From Bacteroidales bacterium (lineage in GTDB: Bacteria > Bacteroidota > Bacteroidia > Bacteroidales > UBA7960), in the NCBI GenBank assembly GCA_003555385.1, contig PWHO01000316.1:1-12780 (forward strand): a stretch of 12,780 nucleotides of DNA, given 5' to 3'. The position numbers were made by a program, and so were the translations under genes. The notes under the pieces are model-generated. The model was not told where the DNA came from. It was given only the letters and a program-made list of their open reading frames with translations, and made no database searches. Shown here in pieces: positions 1 to 6,874 of the stretch. Numbering within the stretch: position 1 is the stretch's first letter; each line of letters opens with the position of its first letter.

Positions 1-581
1 CCCGTATCCGGTTTTACTTCAGGCATGAAACGATCCGGAGAGAACAGGTCAATGTCGGAGGTATACCTTTTCAGGTAATCGATTCCAACGCCCACTTCTT
101 CCAGGAGGTTGCGCCGGCACACATCTTCGCACGGCCGCACACAGACCCTGCCGCATATGGCTGGCAGGGGGTTGGTCTGCTTGATCAGTTCAACGGCTTC
201 GCGGTATTTCCCTTTGCTGATCATGGAAATATATCCCTGCACATCCACTCCTGCAGGGCACTCTTCTTGACAGGGCGGGGCACAGTCGGCGTAGTGGTTG
301 CTCACCAGCAGTTCCAGGGAGAACTGCCTTGATTTGTGCACCCTTTCATTATCTGTTTCGATGCGCATCCCTTCCGTCACCCGGGTGGAACAGGCGGGCT
401 GAAGGCCACGCATTCCCTCTACTTCCACTACACACAGGTAACAGGAGGAGAAAGGCTCCAGCCTATCGTCATTGCACAATGTGGGGATCTCGATATTCAG
501 GCGACGGGACATATCCAGGATGGTTTCTCCCTGGTACCCCTGGAAGATTTTTCCGTTTATGATGATATTGAGCTTGCTCAT
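1..581 (-). CDS. [2Fe-2S] ferredoxin / GltD-type iron-sulfur protein, N-terminal part (C terminus beyond window)
   Basis: The frame starts with ATG at 581 (MSKLNIIINGKIF) and runs off the left edge with 193 complete codons. Residues 1-80 form a plant-type [2Fe-2S] ferredoxin domain like that of NuoG or HydA, with Cys36, Cys47, Cys50 and Cys64 (C-x10-C-x2-C-x13-C). Next comes H96-x3-C100-x3-C104-x3-C108-P, then C143, C147, C151 and C155 at four-residue steps (ICGRVCVRPCEDVC). That second cysteine set is the GltD/dihydropyrimidine-dehydrogenase N-terminal type, which normally carries two [4Fe-4S] clusters and precedes FAD and NAD(P)H domains. It starts 27 bases after the NuoF-like gene and is clearly in the same operon. 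I infer an electron-transfer subunit that passes electrons between the NuoEF-type module and an FAD or catalytic module encoded to the left. The missing part could be a GltD-like flavoprotein, a formate dehydrogenase or a hydrogenase domain; the window cannot decide. Confidence 0.85.
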   Translation of the reverse strand, partial: MSKLNIIINGKIFQGYQGETILDMSRRLNIEIPTLCNDDRLEPFSSCYLCVVEVEGMRGLQPACSTRVTEGMRIETDNERVHKSRQFSLELLVSNHYADCAPPCQEECPAGVDVQGYISMISKGKYREAVELIKQTNPLPAICGRVCVRPCEDVCRRNLLEEVGVGIDYLKRYTSDIDLFSPDRFMPEVKPDT

Positions 582-608
582 AAGTCAGCAGGTTGTGTAT
601 TTTAGTGC

Positions 609-2387
609 TTAAGACAATTTGATGGCATCGAATTTACAGCGTGTGTAGCAAACACCACATTGGATGCAAAGGTCCTGGTCAATATGATGGATCTGTTTCC
701 TTTCACCTTCAATGGCATCCACCGGGCAACCTTTGGCACAAACGGTACATCCGGTACATTTTTCTTCAATTACTGTATAGGTCAGCAACTTCTTGCAGCT
801 GAGGGCCGGGCACTTCCTGTCGCGGATGTGCGCTTCATACTCATCGCGGAAGTACTTAAGGGTGGTGAGGACGGGGTTGGGGGCGGTTTGCCCCAGCCCG
901 CACAATGAGCTGTCCTTAATAGTTTCCGCCAATTGCTCCAGCATTTCGATGTCGCCTTCACGACCTTCTCCTTCTGTGATCCGGGTGAGGATCTCCAGCA
1001 TTCTTTTGGTGCCCAGCCGGCAGAAGGTGCATTTCCCGCAGGATTCTTTCTGGGTAAAATCCAGGAAGAATTTTGCGATGTCCACCACGCAGGTGGTTTC
1101 ATCCATCACGACCATCCCGCCTGACCCCATAATGGCACCGGTGGCATTGACCGACTCATAATCCACCCGGGTGTGCGAGAGGTATTCCGGAATGCATCCG
1201 CCGGAAGGCCCTCCCAGCTGCACCGCTTTGAACTTATTATCTCCTGTGATGCCGCCTCCCAGTTTATAAATGATGTCTTTAATGGTAATTCCCATGGGGA
1301 CCTCCACCAGTCCCCCGTGGCGGATCTTCCCGGTAAGGGCAAACACCTTGGTGCCTTTGCTTTTTTCAGTTCCGTACTGCGCATAGGCCTGCGGCCCCTG
1401 GTGAATAATCCAGGGTATATTAATGAATGTCTCTACGTTGTTGATGTTGGTAGGATGCTTCCACAATCCTGCTTCAGCGGGGAATGGCGGCCGTCTGCGG
1501 GGCATGCCACGGGCTCCTTCAATGGAGGCAATCAGGGCGGTTTCTTCCCCACAAACAAAGGCTCCGGCCCCCTCCTTGATCTTCAGGTCAAAATGAAATC
1601 CTTTGATGCCGAAGAGGTTTTTGCCCAGGTAACCTTTCTCGCGTGCCTGTTTAATGGCAAGATTGAGCCGCTTGATGGCCAGGGGGTATTCTGCCCGGCA
1701 ATAGATGTACCCTTCACTGGCACCAATGGTATAGCCGCATATAATCATTCCTTCGAGTACCCCATGCGGGTCACCCTCCAGGATGGAGCGGTCCATGAAA
1801 GCACCGGGGTCACCCTCGTCGGCATTGCAGATCACATACTTCTTGTCAGACTGATTGTTGTGTGCGAATCTCCACTTTAACCCGGTGGGAAACCCTCCGC
1901 CACCCCTTCCGCGGATTCCTGAGTCAAGCACCTGTTGAATGACGGACTCCGGACTCAGCTTCTCCCGTGCGATTTTGCGGATCGCCTCATATCCATCTCT
2001 TGCCTCGTATTCTTCGATGGATTCCGGGTCGATGTGCCCGCAATTACGCAGGCTGATCTTCACCTGCCCGTCAAAAAAGGCCTGGTCTTTTGAAGGATAC
2101 TTGTCTGATTGTACGATATACTCAGGAATGGGAGAGAATTTTTTGATGTGCTTGTCGATGATGTCTTCGACCCTTTCAAGGTTTACTTCCCCGTAAAGGT
2201 AGGTGCCACTATCGTCGATGATCTCCACCAAAGGTTCCCTGTAGCACATGCCGATGCAGCTGGTTTTTTTTAATTCGAAACCCAGCTTGTCAGTCGTCAT
2301 GATGCGCTGAAACTCATTGTAGGTTTTGTTGGCACCTGCAGCAATTCCACAGCTTCCCAGTCCCACAATAACCTTTGTATTTCCCAT
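609..2387 (-). CDS. nuoF: NuoF-like NADH-binding flavoprotein of HydB/HndC type
   Basis: This is the NADH/FMN subunit of a soluble NAD-linked redox complex. Residue numbers here count from a possible TTG start at 2393; the ATG at 2387 is preferred, giving 592 aa starting MGNTKVIV. Residues 8-100 are a thioredoxin-like ferredoxin domain fused to the N terminus, with Cys15, Cys46 and Cys50 only. The NuoF core follows: the glycine-rich nucleotide loop RGRGGGGFPTGLKW at 161-174, CNADEGDPGAFMDRS at 189-203, CGEETALIASIEG at 281-293, and the [4Fe-4S] site C452-x2-C455-x2-C458 with Cys498. After a CPALSC segment (528-533), the C terminus carries a two-cluster ferredoxin domain (C546-x2-C549-x2-C552-x3-C556 and C576-x2-C579-x2-C582-x3-C586). 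Complex I NuoF lacks these end domains, so the protein resembles HydB/HndC of NAD(P)-linked, often bifurcating, hydrogenases or the equivalent formate dehydrogenase subunit. The symbol nuoF marks the family only. It lies 20 bases after the NuoE-like gene. Confidence 0.93.
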   Translation of the reverse strand: MGNTKVIVGLGSCGIAAGANKTYNEFQRIMTTDKLGFELKKTSCIGMCYREPLVEIIDDSGTYLYGEVNLERVEDIIDKHIKKFSPIPEYIVQSDKYPSKDQAFFDGQVKISLRNCGHIDPESIEEYEARDGYEAIRKIAREKLSPESVIQQVLDSGIRGRGGGGFPTGLKWRFAHNNQSDKKYVICNADEGDPGAFMDRSILEGDPHGVLEGMIICGYTIGASEGYIYCRAEYPLAIKRLNLAIKQAREKGYLGKNLFGIKGFHFDLKIKEGAGAFVCGEETALIASIEGARGMPRRRPPFPAEAGLWKHPTNINNVETFINIPWIIHQGPQAYAQYGTEKSKGTKVFALTGKIRHGGLVEVPMGITIKDIIYKLGGGITGDNKFKAVQLGGPSGGCIPEYLSHTRVDYESVNATGAIMGSGGMVVMDETTCVVDIAKFFLDFTQKESCGKCTFCRLGTKRMLEILTRITEGEGREGDIEMLEQLAETIKDSSLCGLGQTAPNPVLTTLKYFRDEYEAHIRDRKCPALSCKKLLTYTVIEEKCTGCTVCAKGCPVDAIEGERKQIHHIDQDLCIQCGVCYTRCKFDAIKLS

Positions 2388-2407
2388 TGTCAATATAGTT
2401 TTTGTGT

Positions 2408-2932
2408 TTATCCGTTTTCGCTTCTGCGTAGTTCTTTGATGATGCGGACGGCTTCTTTCGGGGTGAGCTTCCCGTAGGTTTCATCTCCAATCATCATTAC
2501 GGGGGCCAGGGAGCAACATCCGAGGCAGGCTACGGTTTCTATGGTGAGGATTCCGTCACTGGTGGTTTCTCCGTCCTTAATTCCCAGTGTATCCAGTATC
2601 TCATCTGTAATGGCCGTCACGTTTTGTACGTGGCATGCGGTGCCGTGGCACATTTTTACAATGTACTTGCCGGCAGGTTCCAGCCTGAACTGGGCGTAGA
2701 ATGTGGCTACTCCATACATCTCGTTGAGCTCCAGTCCGGTTACCCGGTGAATTCTCTCAAAAGCTGCTTTCGGGAGGTAGCCATATATATCCTGTGCCCC
2801 CTGGAGTAAGGGAATTAAGTTCCCTTTTTGGTTCTTATATTTCTCCAGCAGGTCGTCCATCAAAGTCAGGTCCACCGATTCCGGGGAGGCTTCCTGTTGA
2901 GGTGTGGCGGGTTGAATTCGTTGAATGCGCAT
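2408..2932 (-). CDS. nuoE: NuoE-like thioredoxin-fold [2Fe-2S] subunit (HydC/HndA type)
   Basis: This is the small electron-transfer partner of the NuoF-like subunit. From the ATG at 2932 it is 174 aa (MRIQRIQ...). The frame is open further to an ATG at 2971, giving 187 aa, but those 13 extra residues (MYYCLEKRQFTEF) do not look like family sequence and overlap a promoter candidate. In 187-aa numbering, a helical N-terminal region (LLEKYKNQKGNLIPLLQGAQ, 41-60) leads into the thioredoxin-like domain with C108-x4-C113 (MCHGTACHV) and C149-x3-C153 (ACLGCCSLAPVM). These are the four [2Fe-2S] ligands, all intact. It is the first visible gene of the operon and is followed by the NuoF-like gene. Because that partner carries HydB-type extensions, this protein is better read as HydC/HndA than as a complex I subunit; no membrane NADH dehydrogenase genes are nearby. 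Confidence 0.93.
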   Translation of the reverse strand: MRIQRIQPATPQQEASPESVDLTLMDDLLEKYKNQKGNLIPLLQGAQDIYGYLPKAAFERIHRVTGLELNEMYGVATFYAQFRLEPAGKYIVKMCHGTACHVQNVTAITDEILDTLGIKDGETTSDGILTIETVACLGCCSLAPVMMIGDETYGKLTPKEAVRIIKELRRSENG

Positions 2933-2960
2933 AAATTCCGTGAATTGTCGTTTTTCGAGG

Positions 2961-2994
2961 CAATAATACATAAAAAATCACCGGCCCGCCAAAA
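2961..2994 (-). promoter_or_regulatory. Candidate Bacteroidota promoter for the nuoE-nuoF operon
   Basis: Read on the minus strand, TTTTG (2994-2990) lies 21 bases before TATTATTG (2968-2961). The Bacteroidota consensus is TTTG, about 19-20 bases, then TAnnTTTG, so the -7 box has one mismatch. Transcription would start near 2954, about 22 bases before the ATG at 2932 and after the ATG at 2971, which supports the shorter NuoE-like protein. The match is short and the region is AT-rich, so this is tentative. Confidence 0.35.
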
Positions 2995-3059
2995 GAAAAA
3001 ACATATATTTTTTTGGGATAAAAACTTGTAAATATCAATAAATTTTATATGAAGTGTCT
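2972..3059. other. AT-rich intergenic spacer between helicase and nuoE-like gene
   Basis: This 88-base spacer is much more AT-rich than the genes around it. It contains the upstream part of the nuoE promoter candidate and an A6/T7 inverted repeat (2996-3001 with 3008-3014) that has no GC pairs. I see no convincing terminator for the helicase gene here, so some read-through into the redox operon is possible. Confidence 0.5.
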
Positions 3060-5291
3060 TTATTCGTTTTTGCCAGCCATCACCATCCTTACTTCGGTAA
3101 AGGAGAATTCATCCCCAAGCACGGCCATAATGTCGCCTGCTTTCCGGCTTCCTACGGTTTCAGAAGCTTTCATGATTTGTGTCATTTTTTCTTTTTCCAC
3201 AAATCGTTCCGCATCAATGAGCCCTTTTTGCACGCAACTGACCATGTGTGACTGAATGGTGCTGTAGGTAAGTGACCGTATCTCAATAATTTCCTCGAAA
3301 CTTTTTCCTTCCAGGAAGAGTTGGAGGCTGATCTCAGCAGATGGTGTTTTTGTTGGTTTTTCTTTAGCCGACCGGGGCGTTTTCTTTTTGTTATTGGGAG
3401 GTATAGCTTTGCTGTATTCTTGAAGCATCTCTTCCCGTTCCCTGATCAGCCCGTGATTTTGTGTATTGTCGCGGGTTGGTTCTGTATTATCCAGCAAGGC
3501 CGTGATCAGTGATTCCATTCTGTGCAGTTTCTGAAGTCGTGCATGAAATTCAGATTCCAGCTCGCTTAGTTCACGTACATACCCTTTTGTGCCGCTCTGT
3601 TCACTTACCCGTGAAATGTGCCTGAAAATTTGTTGGGAAAAACTTTTCAGCAGGGGAGAAAAATATTCCCTCGCTTTACTTACCCTGCTTTTAATGTAGG
3701 GGAAATCATTACTTCTCAGGTCGCGTTTTAACTGGTTAGAAAAACGGTCAGCCACTGTCTTTACCAGCAGGAATTCACGAATCATATCCTCAGCCCAGGG
3801 CCTGAAGCTTTGCTTTACTGAACGTCCTTCTTTTTTGTCATATCCCCGGAGGTGGAACCGGAGGCTTTCCTGCAACTCATCAAAATTGAAAGTATCTGAC
3901 AGCTCTCGCTCAATGAAGTGCCGGGATTCTGTTTGAAGCTTTTGTTTTAGTTCTGTAACTGAGCTTTTGCCTGCCGAGAAGAATTTGACATGGTCATCCT
4001 GTGAAAACTGTTGTTCCGGTACCGGTTCACTCAGTACAAGCCCTTCCAGCCCCCTGAGCCTTGACATTGCCACATAGATCTGCCCGGGTGCAAATGCCCC
4101 GGATACATCAATCACCGCTTTGTCGAATGTGAGTCCCTGGCTTTTGTGCACTGTAACGGCCCATGCCAGTTTTATGGGGTAGTGTGAAAAAGTTCCCGTT
4201 ACCTTCTCCTCAATTTCGTTGTTCGCTTTGTTAAGGGTGAATTTTTTGTTCTCCCAGGTGTGGCGTTCCACTTCAGCAGGATGAGAGCCATCCGGAAAAC
4301 CAACCACGATATTATCTTTACTGAGTTCTTCGATCTTGCCAATTTTGCCGTTGAAGTATCGCTGCTCGCCAGTGTGATCATTTTTAATAAACATTACCTG
4401 GGCCCCCTTTTTCAGTTGCAGGGAATAGTCTGCCGGATAAAATGCTTCACCAAAATCCCCTGTAATTGCTGCATCAAAATGCAGCGGCCGGCCCTTGAGC
4501 TTTTCCAGGGCTCTTTTATTGATTTGGTCTGCTTTGTTATTGTGGGTGGTAAGGAAAATATGTCCTGATTCTTCCAGCGGATCAAATCCGGGGTGTACAT
4601 GACGGTTGAGTAAAGCTGCATCCTCTCTGTTCATCTTGTTTTCCCTGAGCCTTGCCAGCAGGTTGATGAAGACCGGGTCATGCTGGCGGTATATGTGCTC
4701 AAACTCGATGTAAAGAGGTGGGTTTTGCGCCAGGGCCCTGGCATGAAAAAAGTGCAGGCTGGGATAGTTTGTCTTTAGTAATTCCCACTCCTGTCTCTTA
4801 ACGACGGGTGGTAATTGCAGAAGGTCACCAATTAAAAGAAGCTGTACGCCGCCAAATGGTGCATGGTTTTTCCGCCGCACATGACGTAAAATGGCATCGA
4901 TGGCATCCAGGGTATCGGCCCGCAGCATACTGACCTCATCAATAATCAGCAGTTCCATCTCGCGCAGCAGCCTTCTTTTCGCCTCAAAAAACCTGCTATT
5001 GCGAAGCAGGCTTTTTGGGGTATATATTTCTGTATTGATGGAGAATCCCCCCGGAAAACTCTCAGTGGGGAAGAAGGCCCCAAATGGAAGCTGAAGCAGG
5101 GAGTGAAGTGTAACTCCACCGGCGTTGATGGCGGCAATGCCCGTCGGGGCTGCCACGATCGTTTTTTTGTGGGTATTGCTGACCAATTCTCTCAGAAAGG
5201 TGGTTTTCCCGGTTCCTGCCTTCCCCGTCAGAAACACATGACAGCCTGTGCTGTTGATAAACCTTGATGCAAGTTCTTTTTTGGAATTCAT
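3060..5291 (-). CDS. PIF1/RecD2-like superfamily 1 DNA helicase with C-terminal HTH-like tail
   Basis: A 743-aa ATP-dependent DNA helicase of the PIF1/RecD2 group (superfamily 1B, expected 5'-3' polarity). Motifs in order: Walker A GKAGTGKTT at 23-31; AAPTGIAAINAGGVTLHS (motif Ia region, 48-64), typical of PIF1-like proteins; Walker B LLIIDEVSML at 114-123; motif III LLIGDLLQLPP at 152-162; EHIYRQ at 198-203; and the UvrD_C_2-type motif LAWAVTVHKSQGLTFD at 375-390 followed by GQIYVAMSRLRGLEGL (403-418, motif VI region). Residues from about 440 to 630 are charged and helical, without a motif I recognise. A basic, Pro/Lys-rich linker (630-652) leads to residues 653-705 (LQLFLEGKSFEEIIEIRSLTYSTIQSHMVSCVQKGLI), which fit a helicase C-terminal helix-turn-helix (HTH_40 type) that could bind duplex DNA. 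The likely role is genome maintenance, though the substrate cannot be read from sequence. It is a single gene behind the gdhA terminator. Confidence 0.9.
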   Translation of the reverse strand: MNSKKELASRFINSTGCHVFLTGKAGTGKTTFLRELVSNTHKKTIVAAPTGIAAINAGGVTLHSLLQLPFGAFFPTESFPGGFSINTEIYTPKSLLRNSRFFEAKRRLLREMELLIIDEVSMLRADTLDAIDAILRHVRRKNHAPFGGVQLLLIGDLLQLPPVVKRQEWELLKTNYPSLHFFHARALAQNPPLYIEFEHIYRQHDPVFINLLARLRENKMNREDAALLNRHVHPGFDPLEESGHIFLTTHNNKADQINKRALEKLKGRPLHFDAAITGDFGEAFYPADYSLQLKKGAQVMFIKNDHTGEQRYFNGKIGKIEELSKDNIVVGFPDGSHPAEVERHTWENKKFTLNKANNEIEEKVTGTFSHYPIKLAWAVTVHKSQGLTFDKAVIDVSGAFAPGQIYVAMSRLRGLEGLVLSEPVPEQQFSQDDHVKFFSAGKSSVTELKQKLQTESRHFIERELSDTFNFDELQESLRFHLRGYDKKEGRSVKQSFRPWAEDMIREFLLVKTVADRFSNQLKRDLRSNDFPYIKSRVSKAREYFSPLLKSFSQQIFRHISRVSEQSGTKGYVRELSELESEFHARLQKLHRMESLITALLDNTEPTRDNTQNHGLIREREEMLQEYSKAIPPNNKKKTPRSAKEKPTKTPSAEISLQLFLEGKSFEEIIEIRSLTYSTIQSHMVSCVQKGLIDAERFVEKEKMTQIMKASETVGSRKAGDIMAVLGDEFSFTEVRMVMAGKNE

Positions 5292-5314
5292 GAGCGGATT
5301 TTAAAACTGCCCCA

Positions 5315-5350
5315 CGAAGTTAAGGTTTCCATGAGGATGGCATGGACAAA
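5315..5350 (-). promoter_or_regulatory. Weak promoter candidate for the helicase gene
   Basis: On the minus strand TAACTTCG (5322-5315) matches TAnnTTTG with one mismatch, and TTTG (5350-5347) lies 24 bases upstream, longer than the usual 19-20. The TTTG overlaps the T-tract of the gdhA terminator. A short inverted repeat (CCATG at 5329-5333, CATGG at 5341-5345) lies between the two boxes. The helicase ATG is at 5291. The spacing makes this a weak call. Confidence 0.25.
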
Positions 5351-5377
5351 AAAAGCCGAACGGTAATTCCGTCCGGC
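5348..5377 (-). terminator. Rho-independent terminator of gdhA
   Basis: On the minus strand the arm GCCGGACGG (5377-5369), a five-base loop AATTA, and the arm CCGTTCGGC (5363-5355) form a 9-bp GC-rich stem with one G-U pair, followed by seven T residues (5354-5348). It starts 50 bases after the gdhA stop codon. On the plus strand the same stem would have an A-C mismatch and the T-run is shorter and interrupted, so it fits minus-strand termination better. Confidence 0.9.
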
Positions 5378-5426
5378 TCTTTTGCTTATTCAGGTTCAGG
5401 TATCGCTTATGCGATTAACGCATGGA

Positions 5427-6764
5427 TCAGATTACGCCCTGATCGATCATGGCATCGGCTACCTTAATAAAGCCGGCCACGTTGGCGCCTTTCACATAGT
5501 TGATATACCCGTCTTCTTCCTGGCCATATTTCTTGCACGCTTCATGAATGTTCTTCATGATTTCATGCAGTTTTTCTGCCACTTCCTCGGCCGGCCAGTT
5601 CAGTTTCATGGCGTTTTGTGTTTGCTCGAGTCCGGATGTGGCTACACCGCCGGCATTGGCTGCCTTGCCCGGGCCATAGAGGATCTTGGCCTTCTGGATA
5701 ACTTCCATAGCTTCTGCCGTACAGGGCATATTGGCACCTTCGGAGATGGCCATCACACCGTTATTCACCAGGTTTTTGGCATCCTCTTCGTTCAGCTCAT
5801 TCTGAATGGCACAAGGCATGGCAATATCAACCTTTTGTTCCCATGGACGCTTGCCTTCGAAGAACTGGGCGTTGGGGAATTCGTAGGTGTATGGTTTGAC
5901 GATGTCCTGATTGGAGGCACGCAGCTCAAGCAGATAATCGATCTTATCTCCAGAGATGCCGTCCGGGTCGTATACATATCCGTCAGGACCGCTGATGGTC
6001 ACAACTTTGGCACCGAGCTCAGTGGCTTTGGTTGCTGCGCCCCATGTGACGTTGCCAAAACCGGAAAGGGCGACGGTTTTGCCTGTAAGTTTTTCGCCTT
6101 TGGTCTTAAGCATCTCCTCGGCGAAATATACCGCACCGAAACCAGTGGCTTCCGGGCGAATGAGGCTGCCACCCCAGTTGCGTCCCTTGCCGGTAAAGGT
6201 ACCGGTGTGTTCGCCTACCAGTTTTTTGTACATGCCGTACATGTAGCCAATCTCGCGACCACCGACGCCGATGTCACCGGCCGGAATGTCGGTGTCAGGA
6301 CCGATGTACTTGTAGAGCTCTGCCATGAATGCCTGACAGAACCGCATGATCTCAGCCTGTGATTTGCCTTTGGGGTCGAAATCACTTCCACCTTTGGCAC
6401 CGCCCATGGGCAATGTGGTGAGGCTGTTCTTGAAGATCTGCTCAAAGCCCAGGAACTTCAGTCCGCTCAGTGTAACACTCGGGTGGAAGCGGCAACCTCC
6501 TTTGTAAGGGCCTATCGCATTGTTGAACTGAACACGGTAGCCACGGTTTACATGAACGTTGCCTTTGTCATCCATCCATTCCACTTTAAAGGAGATCACG
6601 CGATCGGGTTCGGTGATCCGGTCAATAATATTAGCAGCCTGGTATTTTGGGTTTTCTTCCACCACGTCGGTGATGGTTTCCAACACTTCCCGTGCCGCTT
6701 GCAAGAACTCTTTTTCGCCTGGATTCTTACGTTCCAGGTCTGCCATTATCTTTTCTAAATTCAT
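5427..6764 (-). CDS. gdhA: Glutamate dehydrogenase, hexameric NAD(P)-dependent type
   Basis: GdhA interconverts 2-oxoglutarate plus ammonium and glutamate with NAD(P)H, in the cytoplasm. The 445-aa length is normal for the small hexameric family. Visible motifs: RVQFNNAIGPYKGGCRFHPSV (77-97, with substrate-binding Lys88), LPMGGAKGGSDFDPKGKS (118-135, catalytic Lys124), PAGDIGVGGREIGYM (161-175, catalytic Asp164), the Rossmann loop SGFGNVTWG (234-242), and the C-terminal GGVATSGLEQTQNA (372-385). The loop after the second Rossmann strand reads TISGPDGYVYDPDGI (256-270). This type occurs in Bacteroides-like GdhA; it is not a clear marker for strict NADP use, so dual coenzyme use is possible. 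The ATG at 6764 gives the family's usual N terminus. The gene has its own promoter candidate and a strong terminator, so it is probably transcribed alone. Nothing in it looks damaged. Confidence 0.98.
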   Translation of the reverse strand: MNLEKIMADLERKNPGEKEFLQAAREVLETITDVVEENPKYQAANIIDRITEPDRVISFKVEWMDDKGNVHVNRGYRVQFNNAIGPYKGGCRFHPSVTLSGLKFLGFEQIFKNSLTTLPMGGAKGGSDFDPKGKSQAEIMRFCQAFMAELYKYIGPDTDIPAGDIGVGGREIGYMYGMYKKLVGEHTGTFTGKGRNWGGSLIRPEATGFGAVYFAEEMLKTKGEKLTGKTVALSGFGNVTWGAATKATELGAKVVTISGPDGYVYDPDGISGDKIDYLLELRASNQDIVKPYTYEFPNAQFFEGKRPWEQKVDIAMPCAIQNELNEEDAKNLVNNGVMAISEGANMPCTAEAMEVIQKAKILYGPGKAANAGGVATSGLEQTQNAMKLNWPAEEVAEKLHEIMKNIHEACKKYGQEEDGYINYVKGANVAGFIKVADAMIDQGVI

Positions 6765-6793
6765 AATAGGGTGATTTAAATAATGAATAAATC

Positions 6794-6818
6794 AATTGCT
6801 GTTAATTAATTAGCAATT
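6794..6818. promoter_or_regulatory. Interrupted palindrome in the gdhA leader
   Basis: AATTGCT (6794-6800) and AGCAATT (6812-6818) are perfect inverted arms around an 11-base AT-only-plus-one-G spacer containing TTAATTAA. The element begins at or just after the predicted transcription start and lies 30 bases before the ATG. It could be an operator for a dimeric regulator or a weak RNA hairpin. I do not recognise a named binding site. Confidence 0.4.
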
Positions 6819-6824
6819 CGGTAG

Positions 6825-6856
6825 CGAATTTATGCCTTATTTGTGTATAAACCAAA
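6825..6856 (-). promoter_or_regulatory. Bacteroidota-type promoter of gdhA
   Basis: On the minus strand TTTG (6856-6853) is followed after 20 bases by TAAATTCG (6832-6825), which matches TAnnTTTG at all but one position. Spacing and position fit the Bacteroidota housekeeping promoter consensus. Transcription would begin near 6818, leaving a leader of about 54 bases. It is placed after the stop codon of the upstream gene at 6875, so gdhA can be expressed independently of the ATP-grasp pair. Confidence 0.6.
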
Positions 6857-6874
6857 CGAAAAGGGTAAAATTAT

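Noticed and set aside
1173..1880. A 235-codon plus-strand frame opposite the NuoF-like gene, and a 231-codon one at 11614-12309 opposite paralogue A
   Set aside because: Both are shadows of clearly coding minus-strand genes and show no domain motif of their own.
1..2932. Respiratory complex I (nuo) operon
   Set aside because: The NuoF-like subunit has HydB/HndC-type end domains, the third gene switches to a GltD-type iron-sulfur domain, and no membrane subunits are visible.
2996..3014. A6/T7 inverted repeat as a terminator of the helicase gene
   Set aside because: The stem contains only A-T pairs and would be too weak; more likely it is just part of an AT-rich spacer.
5382..6362. A 326-codon open frame on the plus strand opposite gdhA
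   Set aside because: It lies entirely inside the certain gdhA gene or its terminator region, its translation resembles no family I know, and long antisense frames are common opposite genes with strong codon bias.
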